The position numbers and the translations under genes are program-made. The notes beneath the pieces were generated by a model. The model searched no databases, was not told the DNA's origin, and worked only from the letters and a program-made list of their open reading frames with translations. Positions 10,412 through 20,143 of a stretch of 46,988 nucleotides of DNA are shown piece after piece. Origin of the DNA: Bacteroidales bacterium (GTDB taxonomy: Bacteria > Bacteroidota > Bacteroidia > Bacteroidales > Tenuifilaceae); the NCBI GenBank assembly GCA_003818205.1, contig RPRQ01000036.1, positions 1-46,988 on the forward strand, in the 5' to 3' direction. Within the stretch, counting starts at the first letter, position 1; the number at the start of each line of letters is the position of its first letter.

Positions 10412-11266
10412 ATGGAGCAAGAATATATTTATAGAAAAAGAGCTGTAGCATTTCTAGATGTTTTAGGTTTTCGTCAAAAATTAATTGATTTTGAGAAAGA
10501 AGCATTAGCTAATCATTTAACCCATTTTGATGATGCTAATAATGAAAATTTAAATAACGGACAATACATTTCATCTAAGGCAAATGATTTTATTAATACT
10601 TTTAAAAAAGCGATTACTAAGTTAGATGTCGAAAAATACAAATACTATCTATTCTCTGATAATATTTGTATCACTTCTATTAGAGAGACATCAACTGCTG
10701 ATTTACAGGATTTACTTCTAGTTATTACTGAATTATATTTTGAATTTGCCCAAAAGGGATATTTTTTAAGAGGCGGCATTGATTATGGTTTATTCATTGA
10801 TGAAAAGGAATTAGCGGTTGGTATTCCTCTTGCAAATGCTTATGAGTTAGAAACGAAGGTAGCAGTTTATCCAAGAATCATTTTATCCACAAATCTGGTA
10901 AATGAATTTCAAGCATTCAATAATAAAGGAGAAAAGGTTTTTGATTATTTATATTCAGATGTCTTGATTCTTGATAGTTGTGAAATCAAATACCTAAATG
11001 TTTTTCTTCAAGTTTTTCAATCAGATTATAGAGAAGATAGGGAGGCATTTTTTAAAAAATACAACAATGTAATTGTTAATAATTTGGAAGAGAATAAAAC
11101 TAAAGAGATAGTTTATATAAAGTATAAATGGCTTGCAGAGCAATTCAATGATTTTATAGATTTGTTTATCATTAAACTAGCTTTCTTAGATTCAGACTTT
11201 AATCCAGAAGATGAAGTGGGATTTATAGAATTTGTTAAACATCAAAAAATTAAATATGGCAACTAA
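10412..11266 (+). CDS. Nucleotidyl-cyclase-fold protein of an accessory module
   Basis: 284 residues, soluble, A+T-rich. The pattern follows the class III cyclase core: a first strand AVAFLDVLGF with Asp16 where the first metal Asp sits, YYLFSDNICI with Asp83 at the second metal position, LRGGIDYG matching the next strand (compare LRIGIDTG in the real cyclase at 30629), then IPLANAYELE and VYPRIILS. The transition-state Asn/Arg pair of known cyclases is not evident, so catalysis is unproven. The C-terminal about 90 residues are Lys/Glu-rich and unrecognised. It overlaps the next gene by 11 bases, so the two are probably translationally coupled. Possible roles: signal-nucleotide synthase or a dead sensor in a defence-like module. 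This is inference; the fold match itself is moderately strong. Confidence 0.6.
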   Translation: MEQEYIYRKRAVAFLDVLGFRQKLIDFEKEALANHLTHFDDANNENLNNGQYISSKANDFINTFKKAITKLDVEKYKYYLFSDNICITSIRETSTADLQDLLLVITELYFEFAQKGYFLRGGIDYGLFIDEKELAVGIPLANAYELETKVAVYPRIILSTNLVNEFQAFNNKGEKVFDYLYSDVLILDSCEIKYLNVFLQVFQSDYREDREAFFKKYNNVIVNNLEENKTKEIVYIKYKWLAEQFNDFIDLFIIKLAFLDSDFNPEDEVGFIEFVKHQKIKYGN

Positions 11267-12353
11267 TTTAATTTACATGCCAACCTTTAGGTCAAGGCAA
11301 CAAGAAAACATTGTTTTGAGGTCATTTGATTTTGGTAATCATATGTATCCTCTAATAGAAATTATTAAGGAATTTGACAGGAAGAGAGAAGGTGAAAAGC
11401 AACAATCTTTTAAGGAGATTCATTTAGGTTTGATAAAAGATATTAATGCTCAAAAGGTGTTTGTTGATATGCCTGTCTATTTGAAAGAACGAGCTTCTAT
11501 GAAAGACGAAGTACTCCTTTTTAGTAGAACTGTTATTACCAACAAAGAAAAGAGAACCGATTATTTATTGTCATTAGCTGAACAAAGTAACAGAATTATT
11601 CCAGTTATTTCTTCATTTTTGAATAGAACAGGAGAAACTGAAACGGTTTCTTTTCAAGAAAAAGAATTACGACCAAATTATAAATCAATCGCATATCGAG
11701 TGCTATTTAATCACTTTGAAGAGGATTGGGCTGAAATAATTAAGGTTGCTACAACTAATGACTATATTATCTTAGATTTAGATACTATGGCGCCTTATCC
11801 TAGCCCTCCCATAAAGCAGATAATTAGCAAATGGAGTGCTTTTTCTCGGTGTCCCAAGATTGTACTAAGAAGTGCAATAAACACAGATATTCAGAATGTC
11901 AATTTAACAAATAATGAAGTAGTATTTGATGCTGATAATGGACTTCTTGAGCAATATAAAATTTCATTTAAAGCGGATTCTTTTGGAGATTATGTAGGAA
12001 TAAAAAAGGATGACCTCACTTCTGGTGGAACTATAAGTCCTGGAATGCTTTTATATGATGCAATAAATAATCAATTCATCGGTTTTAAAGGACTTGGTAA
12101 TAAGGGTGAAAAAAAATCATTATCGGATTTTGAGATTATTATTGTTCCTGAAATACTTGCATCGGTTGCGGTTAAAGAAATGAAATTATGTGGATTAACT
12201 TATTTGAATGAAAATAATAAAGGTTGGGAAATATTAAATGAGATAAAACAAGGGGCTCAAAGTGGACAAAGCCAAGCAAAATTTAAGAGAATTGCTATGG
12301 AGCATTATTTACATTGTTTAAAAACAAAAATAGATGCAGGACAATTAGTCTAG
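11256..12353 (+). CDS. Beta/sce7725-like family protein
   Basis: 365 residues from the ATG at 11256; a TTG eight codons earlier (11232) is possible but less likely. The N-terminus has the pattern of the phage-T4-Beta/sce7725 group: YMPTFRSRQQEN (compare Y.P.lrGrq.E), then YPLIEIIKEF. It continues with FVDMP, AYRVLF, DYIILDLDTM and KIVLRSA, an alternating strand-helix series that suggests a TIM-barrel-like fold. No known catalytic motif can be assigned. Family members sit in prophages and accessory islands and the sce7725 type is found beside sce7726 genes, as here. Its stop overlaps the stop of the convergent nuclease gene by 4 bases. Family assignment is from memory of the pattern; biochemical role unknown. 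Confidence 0.6.
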   Translation: MATNLIYMPTFRSRQQENIVLRSFDFGNHMYPLIEIIKEFDRKREGEKQQSFKEIHLGLIKDINAQKVFVDMPVYLKERASMKDEVLLFSRTVITNKEKRTDYLLSLAEQSNRIIPVISSFLNRTGETETVSFQEKELRPNYKSIAYRVLFNHFEEDWAEIIKVATTNDYIILDLDTMAPYPSPPIKQIISKWSAFSRCPKIVLRSAINTDIQNVNLTNNEVVFDADNGLLEQYKISFKADSFGDYVGIKKDDLTSGGTISPGMLLYDAINNQFIGFKGLGNKGEKKSLSDFEIIIVPEILASVAVKEMKLCGLTYLNENNKGWEILNEIKQGAQSGQSQAKFKRIAMEHYLHCLKTKIDAGQLV

Positions 12354-13090
12354 GTATTATAGATTAATTCTGGAGAAACATTTGTATTAAAGAAAAATTG
12401 AAGGTCAATTGGCAATATACTTTCCCAATTTTCTTTAATAAAAGCCCATCTCTTTGTGTATCTAAGTTTTAAAGCATCTTTTAGTTTATTATTTATATCA
12501 AAATCATTATTAGATACAACTATTTCAAAAATATTTGAACTTCCAAAATGCTTCAAAAGTTCTTTTTTGGTTAGCAAACTTAATTGAGATGTTGGGTTTA
12601 AATTTGGACTATGTTGGGCTTCCCTCAGAATAATATTTTTTGTACCTGAAAAAGTCCATATACCATAATAATCGGGTATAATTTGTTGAACAATTCCCAA
12701 GTGCTTTTCATCAACCACAACAGTATTATATTCAAAAACATCACTATAATCTTGGGTTTGCTTTTTGAGTCTAAAAAGAGTATCAATCTTGGATTTTACT
12801 TCAAAGCATTTAGTATCTCCATTAATTACCAAAAAATCGGCTCGACTATTTAAAACCCTAACCTCAAAAGCAGCTATATAGTCTTTTTTAAGAAAAGTTT
12901 TAGCTAGTTTATATTTTAGTATTTCCTCTCCCTCGTAATTATTGAAAAGGGCACTATTAATTTTTTGATGTAATTCATATTTTGTTAACCCATCAAAAGA
13001 ATTATACTTGAAAAAAGCGATTAATTTCTTTTTTAATAGCTCTGGATAGTCAAGTGTATTATAAGACCGTGCTAATACTCCGTAATCCAT
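12350..13090 (-). CDS. sce7726-like PD-(D/E)XK nuclease-fold protein
   Basis: 246 residues, soluble. The core SRADFLVINGDTKCFEVKSKIDTL carries Asp85 and E97-V-K99, the D...ExK arrangement of PD-(D/E)XK nucleases. It is followed by a helix with Arg/Lys/Gln (RLKKQTQDYSDVF) and a strand TVVVDEKHL. Then come PDYYGIW and ILREAQHSPN. This succession is the hallmark of the sce7726 family, common in mobile islands. It is encoded tail-to-tail with the Beta-like gene, overlapping it by 4 bases, so the pairing is tight although the strands differ. A -7 box lies 33-40 bases upstream of its start. DNA or RNA as target cannot be told from sequence. Confidence 0.72.
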   Translation of the reverse strand: MDYGVLARSYNTLDYPELLKKKLIAFFKYNSFDGLTKYELHQKINSALFNNYEGEEILKYKLAKTFLKKDYIAAFEVRVLNSRADFLVINGDTKCFEVKSKIDTLFRLKKQTQDYSDVFEYNTVVVDEKHLGIVQQIIPDYYGIWTFSGTKNIILREAQHSPNLNPTSQLSLLTKKELLKHFGSSNIFEIVVSNNDFDINNKLKDALKLRYTKRWAFIKENWESILPIDLQFFFNTNVSPELIYNT

Positions 13091-13122
13091 TTTGCTAACG
13101 CTTTGTTAATTAGGTTTATATG

Positions 13123-13130
13123 CAAATATA
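13123..13130 (-). promoter_or_regulatory. Bacteroidota -7 box for the sce7726-like gene
   Basis: The minus strand reads TATATTTG, an exact TAnnTTTG, 33 bases before the ATG. It gives the nuclease gene its own promoter, opposite to the other two genes of the module. Confidence 0.4.
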
Positions 13131-13354
13131 ACTATAAAAACGATTGCTTACAACATACTGTTTGTTTGGATAGAAGCAAAAAGTTATTACAAGTAAAATT
13201 AGTGTGTTTATTCATGATTTTCAATCTTTTTATTATAAACTTGATTTTCAATAGAGTTGTTAAGAATAAATGAACATAATCTATTCTTTAAACCAATAGA
13301 ATTAATTTGAGTCAGATTTAACAAACATTAAAATAGCTGTTTCAAAATAGATTC

Positions 13355-13362
13355 TACTTTTG
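13355..13362 (+). promoter_or_regulatory. Bacteroidota -7 box TACTTTTG
   Basis: Exact TAnnTTTG 29 bases upstream of the ATG at 13392, a usual distance. No convincing -33 TTTG was found. Confidence 0.45.
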
Positions 13363-13391
13363 TAGGTATAGAAAAAGCAATTAAAAATTAT

Positions 13392-13868
13392 ATGAAAGAA
13401 TCAACAAAAAAACTACTTGTAGCCCAAGGCTATGAAGAACATGAGGTAGCCAACAATTCAAGAATTATTCCCCTTGCAAAATGGACACCAATTGCCTGCG
13501 CACTTCTTGGAGCAGTAGGAGTTGCTATGCAATCATCGGGATTTCTTATTGTTTTGGGTTTGTTTACATTCATAGGTGCATTAACCTCTAGAAGTCTGTA
13601 CGATTATCTTTATAAATATATCTTTTCATCTTTTATCCGATTGGGTGAGGTGCCCAAGCATGGAATTCCACGTAGGATTGGATGCGGGATAGGTGCATGT
13701 ATGTATATTATCAGCGGAATTGGTTTTTATTGGGGAAGCCCAATGCTTGCATATATTCCATCGCTTTTCATGATAACCTTTGCGCTTATTGCAGGTATCT
13801 TCAATTGGTGTTTCGTTTCAACCTTTTATGGATTGATCGTTGGGAAGAAGCAGGAGTGCTGTGGGTAA
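13392..13868 (+). CDS. Small membrane protein, DUF4395-like
   Basis: 158 residues. After a short hydrophilic N-terminus (about 1-25) come about four transmembrane segments in two pairs (roughly 33-52, 54-66, 100-122 and 124-148). The pairs are separated by a polar loop with paired basic residues (KHGIPRRIGCG). The last residues contain two adjacent cysteines (KKQECCG). The layout resembles DUF4395 proteins, often found with sulfur or redox genes; a periplasmic thioredoxin gene lies immediately downstream on the other strand. I cannot assign a function and the family call is tentative. A bidirectional terminator follows. Confidence 0.6.
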   Translation: MKESTKKLLVAQGYEEHEVANNSRIIPLAKWTPIACALLGAVGVAMQSSGFLIVLGLFTFIGALTSRSLYDYLYKYIFSSFIRLGEVPKHGIPRRIGCGIGACMYIISGIGFYWGSPMLAYIPSLFMITFALIAGIFNWCFVSTFYGLIVGKKQECCG

Positions 13869-13925
13869 TAAAACAACTGAACCTATGAGTTTAGTGTAGC
13901 TAGTTTTTAATTTGATTATTATAAC

Positions 13926-13957
13926 AAAAAAGCGAAACCCACGAGTTTCGCTTTTTT
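13926..13957. terminator. Bidirectional terminator between convergent genes
   Basis: AAAAAAGCGAAAC (13926-13938), loop CCACGA, GTTTCGCTTTTTT (13945-13957): a 13-bp perfect stem with A- and T-tracts at its base, placed between the DUF4395-like gene (+) and the thioredoxin gene (-). Confidence 0.85.
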
Positions 13958-13975
13958 CAAAATTTAGAACCCAAT

Positions 13976-14464
13976 CTACTTATCAGGATAATTCTTTGGA
14001 TCAAGCGCTTTAAAATTCCACTGTTTTAGAAAAGTGGCTACTTTCTTTGGGTCATAGTTTTTTTCTAGCTCCAATAAACCTGAATCCTGAGTATGAAGTA
14101 ACTTTCCGTTACCATCAAGAATCACAAAGACAGGAAATCCAAATCGCTGTGGATTTTGCAATGTTTTTAAAACGTCAAAGTTCTTATTCTCCTTGCTGTA
14201 GTTTAAAAGGATAAAAACATAATCGACTTTAATAATAGAATCGACTTTAAAATCGGTAGTTGCCATTTTATGAAACTTGATACACCATGAGCACCAGTTG
14301 CCTCCAACCTGAATAAGTACATGCTTTCCTTCGGATTTTGCCTTAGCTATGGCAATTATTAAATCTGCCTTTGCATTTGCTGTAGGATTATAAGGTTTCT
14401 CTTGAGCAAAAACGATAATTGCTGCTAGAATAAAAATTGAGGTAATAATCGTTTTTTTCATCAT
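13976..14464 (-). CDS. Periplasmic thioredoxin-family protein
   Basis: 162 residues with signal peptide (about 1-21, ending VFAQ). It belongs to the thioredoxin-fold subgroup with an atypical CxxC: GGNWCSWC with Cys58 and Cys61, followed by KFHKM. GFPVFVILD supplies the cis-proline loop and a beta strand (about 112-121). The size is right for a single thioredoxin domain, so it is probably a periplasmic thiol-disulfide reductase or oxidase; its partner is unknown. The start could be either of two adjacent ATGs (14464 or 14461). It lies alone between two terminators. Confidence 0.85.
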   Translation of the reverse strand: MMKKTIITSIFILAAIIVFAQEKPYNPTANAKADLIIAIAKAKSEGKHVLIQVGGNWCSWCIKFHKMATTDFKVDSIIKVDYVFILLNYSKENKNFDVLKTLQNPQRFGFPVFVILDGNGKLLHTQDSGLLELEKNYDPKKVATFLKQWNFKALDPKNYPDK

Positions 14465-14561
14465 CTTATAGTTAATATGAATATGTGTAATTGATAGATT
14501 TGTTCAATTGTTATAGACAAATATGATCAAAATTAGTTTAATTTCCATAACCCTTTAACGC

Positions 14562-14588
14562 AAAAAAACCCGTGATTTCTCACGGGTT
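14562..14588 (-). terminator. Terminator of the M6 metalloprotease gene
   Basis: On the minus strand AACCCGTGA, loop GAAA, TCACGGGTT followed by seven T (plus-strand A-tract 14562-14568). The 9-bp stem is perfect and starts 20 bases beyond the stop at 14608. Confidence 0.85.
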
Positions 14589-14607
14589 CAATTTTGGCAA
14601 ATAATAG

Positions 14608-17600
14608 CTACAATTTTATAAACTTCTTAACTTCAGGCTTATTAACACCATCGATACTGATTAAGTAAGTACCTTTTGCTAATTCAGATACATCAACATC
14701 ATTACTTGGTTCGCTAATGATCATCTTTTTCAACAACGCACCACGAATATCGAATATCTTCAATGTAGCATTCCCTTCAACCTGTTTTAGCTGAACGGTT
14801 AGCCTTTCGGATACTGGATTGGGGAAGAAAGTAAATACCTCAACATTCTCAGTAATTGAACTCTCTATACCACTTGAAGGAGAAGCCGCAGTAATATTCA
14901 CTGTATAATCCTCAACCTCACCATACGAGAAGGTTTCGCAGGCTGTTGGAGCAGCGCTATACTTCATGCTTACGCGCATACGAGTATTTCCGAGTAGGGC
15001 TGTTGTAGGAATAGCAATATTCGCTGAAAGGGTTGCAGTGCTTGATGAAGATGTTGTAACCACCTTTTCGTTTGTATCAAAAGTACCATTCTGGTTATAG
15101 TCAATCCAAATAGCCCAATACTCACTATAGGCTGAACTCATACCAGCACTAAAATAAATTGGAACAGTAGTGCCACGAGTAACAGTACCTACCATGCTAG
15201 TATTATCCTTGTATCCACCATCGGAAGTAGATGTTCTGTTGATACCAGCAAATTGAACCAAATCAATCCACTCATAGGTTGAGTTACTACCCTTTGATGT
15301 ACAATAGGTCAACCCTCCGGGTAAAGTGGTGAACGATTGCTGTGCACCGTAAGCGGTTCCGTTTGAATTGATTGCATAAGCTCTAACATAGTAGGTAGTA
15401 CTAGGTGCTAAACCACTCATATTTGCAATGTATGTACCAGTTCCTGTTCCACTTGTAACCTTTGAACTAGCGGTTGTTGGTGTTTGTGTAGTTGCATAGC
15501 AAATACCTCTTTCGGTAACCGTTGCACCGCCATCGGCAGTTACATTACCTCCGCTTGAAGCAGTACTCGAAGTTATACTCGATACTGCAGTTGTTGATAC
15601 AGTAGGAATTGTAGTTGTTGAACCGCTTGTAATCGAAATATTATCGATATACCAATAGTCAATCTGATACAGGTTACCATCAACAACAAGCGCAAAATAG
15701 GTAGTTGCTGAGTTGAGATTCGTTGTTACCGTAACGTTAACAGTTGCTGCTGCAATGTTTGTGCTTGATATTGCAACCGACCATGTTGTATTGGTCCAAG
15801 TACTTTTATCGTTCGAGGTCTGAACTCTTAAAGTTGCACCAGCAGCATAAGCATCAAGCATATGCTTGAACGAGAATGTAACTTGACTTACGCCAACCGT
15901 ATTAATAGCAGGAGTTATAACCCTTGTAGTAGCTGGATTTAAATTTTGATAGGAGCATTTTAACTCGTATGCAGCACCTCCAGCATTAGCGGTATTTGAC
16001 ATGCCCCAACGCTCGGTAATACCAGTTCCTACATTCTGAGTTGTCCATCCTATAGGTAACGATGAGGTTGCAAAATTCTCAGTAACCGGAAGTTCCAATG
16101 ATGTTTGGTTTGCTGTAGTTTTAAATGTCATATTGCTTCCATAGGTTGTGCCAACCGAGTTTACGGCTTTTACTCTATAGTTATAGGTTGTATTTGCGGT
16201 TAAACCTGTTAAAGCAGCAGTAATATTTGTTGCAGTTGCACCGGTTATTGAATTAGGTGTTCCATTAATTGTGCTACCATAGCTGGTTGTTGTTCCGTAC
16301 TCAAATGTAACGGTTGTTGTTGCATTATTCGCAGTAACAGTTGCATTAAGAGTCGCTGTAGTTGTTAAAATACTAGAGGCTGCAACAGTTGTAGCAGTTG
16401 GTGCGGTTGGATCAACTGGTACACCGCCCATAAAACTAAAAGTAATGGTCTTTGTTGATGTGTTCTCAACAATATTGGTTATAGGTTTTGCTGTATTTGC
16501 TCCTGCCCAAGATTTCATGTTTGGAGTAGTTGCATCAGTAAATGATGTCTTTGCACCTGAACCAGGGAATGGGCAACCAGCTCCATTAATAGTACCATAA
16601 GTGGCTGCAGTTGTACCGGGGTTTGAAGTAGCATTTGCGCATACAGGATACATCTTTTGTGGATAGGTTGCATTAATCGCATTTCCTGCAGTTCCAATGT
16701 CCTTATGAACATGATATATCATTAAACCATGACCAGGAATATTCGTATCAAATCCTACTTGCTGACGATTCTCAATAAGCCAATATTCGTTAGCTGTTGT
16801 AGAGTTAATCTGATAGAAACTTTTGTTCGCTTGCGCTGAGGTAACAGTAACAGCTGCCGCTGATGAAAGAACTGTAGCGGTAGCCCATCCATAAACTTTA
16901 ACTTTTGTATAAACGTTATGTTGCGCAGGGGTAATACCATTATTATTCCATGACCCAGAAGCCATCATATCCCACTTACCTGTCCCATCAAACTGACCAC
17001 CAGTTGCATAGTTTGTGTCATAGTAATCTGGAGCTCCAAGCACATGTCCAAACTCATGGCAAATAACACCAATAGCAGTCAAAGTAGTACCTGAACTTCC
17101 ACTTAATTCAGCAGAACAAGAGTATTTACTAATTGATTTTCCATCTTTTGTAACAGAGGTAGCAAGACTCCATGCATGTGCCCAAATACAATTTACGCCG
17201 CCACCAGCTTCTTCACCGTAACCAGCATAGATTATGTAAACACCGTCCACTGCTCCATCATTATCATTATCAAAATTAGCAAAGTTAACAGATGCATCAG
17301 CAGCATTAATTGCTTCGGATACTAATGCTCGGGGATTGCTATCGTTTCCAGAGGCATCGTTTCCACCATAATAGCTCATATTGTTTGCAGCGGTATATGG
17401 ACCAGCAACCGTTACAGATAAATCGAACTGACCATAAGAACTTTCAAGATAGAAATCCTTAACGCTTCCTGTTGCTCCACCTGCGCTATAGCCTACTTGG
17501 TTATATAGATTATTAAAATCAGCTTGGGTTTTAGTAAAGGCTTTATCCTTATATCCCATTAAAATACAAACAAGTTTTCTTGAACCAGTTGTTGGAAAAG

Positions 17601-18003
17601 CCTTTTGCACTTCATTTTCTCTAATTGCATAAATACTTTTCATCATTGAAACTTGGCTAGCGCTATACAACAAGCCCTTTGAAGTTTTTGCAAGGAAGTT
17701 AAGCTCATTACTCTTTCTAGCTGAAATGTCGCTAACAGCAATTCCTGAAAGGGCAAGATCGCCTTTACTATCTTGTGTTGCGTACTCGAAAATGCCTTTG
17801 GCATTGTACATAATGGTGTACCCATCAGTAGTTTTAGCCCATTTAACTCTTTCATCACCCTGCATAACTACAGTAATAGTGGTTCCATCGGGTTGTTTTA
17901 CTTGAACTGGGTACGGGTATGCCGTCACAGCCAACGCTTGGTTTGCCATTTGCCCAGCAAAAATCAGGCAAAGTAGAAAAACAGTTTGTAAAGTTCTTTT
18001 CAT
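14608..18003 (-). CDS. Secreted M6-family metalloprotease, T9SS cargo
   Basis: 1131 residues. A signal peptide (about 1-26) and prodomain-like segment precede the M6 (immune-inhibitor-A-like) zinc protease domain (about 135-525), with HEFGHVLGAPD at 316-326, the HExxHxxGxxD motif with Glu317 as catalytic base. Next come an FN3-like domain (about 535-630), a cleaved-adhesin/MAM-like jelly roll (about 640-795, beginning ENFATSSLPIGW), a second FN3-like domain, a GEVEDYTV module and a T9SS type A sorting domain (last 75 residues, ending FIKL). It is thus exported through T9SS and anchored on, or released from, the surface; likely digests proteins. PorZ, a T9SS component, is encoded at 26666-28966. 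Single gene with its own terminator. Confidence 0.93.
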   Translation of the reverse strand: MKRTLQTVFLLCLIFAGQMANQALAVTAYPYPVQVKQPDGTTITVVMQGDERVKWAKTTDGYTIMYNAKGIFEYATQDSKGDLALSGIAVSDISARKSNELNFLAKTSKGLLYSASQVSMMKSIYAIRENEVQKAFPTTGSRKLVCILMGYKDKAFTKTQADFNNLYNQVGYSAGGATGSVKDFYLESSYGQFDLSVTVAGPYTAANNMSYYGGNDASGNDSNPRALVSEAINAADASVNFANFDNDNDGAVDGVYIIYAGYGEEAGGGVNCIWAHAWSLATSVTKDGKSISKYSCSAELSGSSGTTLTAIGVICHEFGHVLGAPDYYDTNYATGGQFDGTGKWDMMASGSWNNNGITPAQHNVYTKVKVYGWATATVLSSAAAVTVTSAQANKSFYQINSTTANEYWLIENRQQVGFDTNIPGHGLMIYHVHKDIGTAGNAINATYPQKMYPVCANATSNPGTTAATYGTINGAGCPFPGSGAKTSFTDATTPNMKSWAGANTAKPITNIVENTSTKTITFSFMGGVPVDPTAPTATTVAASSILTTTATLNATVTANNATTTVTFEYGTTTSYGSTINGTPNSITGATATNITAALTGLTANTTYNYRVKAVNSVGTTYGSNMTFKTTANQTSLELPVTENFATSSLPIGWTTQNVGTGITERWGMSNTANAGGAAYELKCSYQNLNPATTRVITPAINTVGVSQVTFSFKHMLDAYAAGATLRVQTSNDKSTWTNTTWSVAISSTNIAAATVNVTVTTNLNSATTYFALVVDGNLYQIDYWYIDNISITSGSTTTIPTVSTTAVSSITSSTASSGGNVTADGGATVTERGICYATTQTPTTASSKVTSGTGTGTYIANMSGLAPSTTYYVRAYAINSNGTAYGAQQSFTTLPGGLTYCTSKGSNSTYEWIDLVQFAGINRTSTSDGGYKDNTSMVGTVTRGTTVPIYFSAGMSSAYSEYWAIWIDYNQNGTFDTNEKVVTTSSSSTATLSANIAIPTTALLGNTRMRVSMKYSAAPTACETFSYGEVEDYTVNITAASPSSGIESSITENVEVFTFFPNPVSERLTVQLKQVEGNATLKIFDIRGALLKKMIISEPSNDVDVSELAKGTYLISIDGVNKPEVKKFIKL

Positions 18004-18686
18004 AATATAATTTAGTTTAGGTTTTAAAATCCTTCAAAGTTGGAGAAATAAACTTTCCATTCCTTTTAAGTAATTCCTATTTTACTATGTAGAATTTACT
18101 ATTTTTCCATAATGAAAACTCAATCGTAGAATTTATATCTTCTTTATTATCTAATTTTTACGCCCGAATAAGTTCTAGATGTTAATTAATTCTACTTTGA
18201 CAGATTAAGAGCATGCTTAAATAGCTGAATATTAATAAGGTTTTGATTTTGATATCCGATTTGGCTACTAAGGTTTGTGAGATTAAAGTAAGGTTCAATG
18301 AGCAAAAACCATTACTCTTAAGCGCTAAGGCTAAAGGTCAAAACCTTATTCGTATGTTTTAATCTCTTTAGGTTAATTCCTCGAAGCTTTGCTTCAATAA
18401 ATGGTTTTCAAATAATGAGGGTGTCTAAAAACTTCCCAAATTTGCGGCAGTCCTTAATCGTCAGAATTATTATGAACTGGAGCTTGCTTACCCTGCCAGG
18501 CGGCAGGTAGGTTTAGCACAAAGTTTATTGATTTATATATCAATATTCTGCAATCCCCGCCTACCTTAGTACGGCAGGCAGGGTAGCGCTTTACCTTTGT
18601 GCGCTTTGAGTGAACCCCGTAGAGCTCAACGAAGTTAAACTTTTTTGACTTACTAGTCTCTTTTGAAATACAAAATTAGAAAGATG
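18004..18686. other. Gene-free region with GC-rich inverted repeats
   Basis: 683 bases without a gene. The first 180 bases hold the upstream region of the metalloprotease gene. Two GC-rich repeat patches occur: CTGCCAGGCGGCAGGTAGG (18493-18511) and CCTACCTTAGTACGGCAGGCAGG (18561-18583). Words such as GCTTTACCTTTGTGCGC and CTCAACGAAGTTAAA resemble the patch at 140-345. No RNA gene was recognised. Confidence 0.6.
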
Positions 18687-19883
18687 CTAAATCGCTCCTA
18701 GCTTTTTCCCAACCTTTGTGAACTTATCTATGGCAAACTCAACGTGCTCTTTAGTGTGTGCCGCGCTGATTTGCACCCTAATTCTCGCTTTACCCTTTGG
18801 TACAACGGGGAAGTAAAATCCAATGACGTAGATTCCCTCCTCAAGAAGCGCATTGGCAAACGCCTGTGATAGCTTTGCATCGTTCGGAAGATGCCCGAAG
18901 AGAACAGGTACGATTGAATGAACACCTGGTACGATTTTAAACCCTGCCTCAGTCATCCCTTTTCTGAAAATTTGTGTATTCTCATACAGCTTATCGCGCA
19001 GCTCGGTGGTTTCTGAAAGCATGTTCAAAACCTCAAGGGTTGCTCCCGCTATCGCAGGGGCAACTGAGTTTGAGAATAGGTATGGGCGCGAACGCTGACG
19101 CAGCATATCAACAATCTCGGAACGACCCGAAATACAACCTCCCGATGCTCCACCTAACGCTTTCCCGAATGTTGTTGAAATAACATCCACTCTGCCTATG
19201 GCATTGCAATACTCTGCGGTTCCCCTACCCGTTTTACCAATAAAACCGGTTGCATGAGAATCATCAACCATAACTAAGGCATCATACTTATCGGCTAAAT
19301 CGCAAATCTTATCAACCTGAGCTATAATTCCGTCCATTGAGAATACCCCATCGGTAACAATCATTTTATACCTGCAATCGCTTGCCTCTTTCAATACATT
19401 CTCAAGGTCGACCATGTCATTATTCTTATAGCGAAAACGCTTGGCTTTACATAGCCTTACGCCATCGATAATTGACGCATGGTTGAGCTCATCGGAGATT
19501 AACGCATCATTTTCACCAAGAATTGGTTCAAAAATACCCCCATTGGCATCGAAAGCAGAAGAGTAAAGGATTGTATCCTCAGTACCCAAAAAAGCGCTAA
19601 GCTTTTTCTCTAGGTCTTTATGAATTTTCTGTGTACCGCAGATAAACCGAACGGATGACATCCCAAAACCATACTCTCCCATAGCCCTAGTTGCGGCAGC
19701 AATTACTCGTGGATGAGACGAAAGACCAAGGTAATTATTTGCACAAAAATTCAATACTTTTTTACCATTAGCCTCAATCTCAACCCTTTGAGGGGTAGTA
19801 ATTATCCGCTCTGTTTTATAAAGGCCATCGTTGCGAATAGCTTCGAGCTGATGCTGTAAATCTGTTTTAATTTTATTGTACAT
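18687..19883 (-). CDS. kbl: Glycine C-acetyltransferase (2-amino-3-ketobutyrate CoA ligase)
   Basis: 398 residues, the normal length for Kbl, a PLP enzyme of the alpha-oxoamine synthase family. It converts 2-amino-3-oxobutyrate plus CoA to glycine and acetyl-CoA in threonine breakdown. Visible: [14 protein letters not shown] (about 45-58), [18 protein letters not shown] with the ring-stacking His region, and [14 protein letters not shown] with the Schiff-base Lys241. The end [14 protein letters not shown] is also typical. No threonine dehydrogenase gene is in the window. A related paralogue (serine palmitoyltransferase) is possible in Bacteroidota, but length and sequence favour Kbl. A -7 box lies 38 bases upstream. 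Confidence 0.92.
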   Translation of the reverse strand: MYNKIKTDLQHQLEAIRNDGLYKTERIITTPQRVEIEANGKKVLNFCANNYLGLSSHPRVIAAATRAMGEYGFGMSSVRFICGTQKIHKDLEKKLSAFLGTEDTILYSSAFDANGGIFEPILGENDALISDELNHASIIDGVRLCKAKRFRYKNNDMVDLENVLKEASDCRYKMIVTDGVFSMDGIIAQVDKICDLADKYDALVMVDDSHATGFIGKTGRGTAEYCNAIGRVDVISTTFGKALGGASGGCISGRSEIVDMLRQRSRPYLFSNSVAPAIAGATLEVLNMLSETTELRDKLYENTQIFRKGMTEAGFKIVPGVHSIVPVLFGHLPNDAKLSQAFANALLEEGIYVIGFYFPVVPKGKARIRVQISAAHTKEHVEFAIDKFTKVGKKLGAI

Positions 19884-19920
19884 AGCTATATTTTTAATGA
19901 TGATTTTTCAAAGAATTTCT

Positions 19921-19928
19921 CAAAGGTA
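19921..19928 (-). promoter_or_regulatory. Bacteroidota -7 box for kbl
   Basis: The minus strand reads TACCTTTG, an exact TAnnTTTG, 38 bases before the kbl start. A minus-strand TTTG (19943-19946) lies nearby but closer than a standard -33 element. Confidence 0.45.
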
Positions 19929-20143
19929 AATTTTTTCTTTATCAAAAATTTAAAACTGCTTACAAGCAGATAAAATGAGAAGGCATAGGCATTTTAGAGT
20001 ATTGTTTATTGTTCGCAAGACAACTCGCTAAGGATCAATAGAGAAAATCTATATTATTAGCGTACGAAGAGTGTTGTTTTTTTAAAATCAATTGCTATAT
20101 TCGCATGTTATCAACAACTAGTTAACAACCAAAACCCATCACC

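Noticed and set aside
13682-13888. 68-codon frame inside the DUF4395-like gene
   Set aside because: A shifted-frame shadow of a gene with clear membrane helices.
16515-16940. Minus-strand frames of about 60 codons within the metalloprotease gene
   Set aside because: Shadows caused by the low-complexity Thr/Ala/Asn-rich coding sequence.
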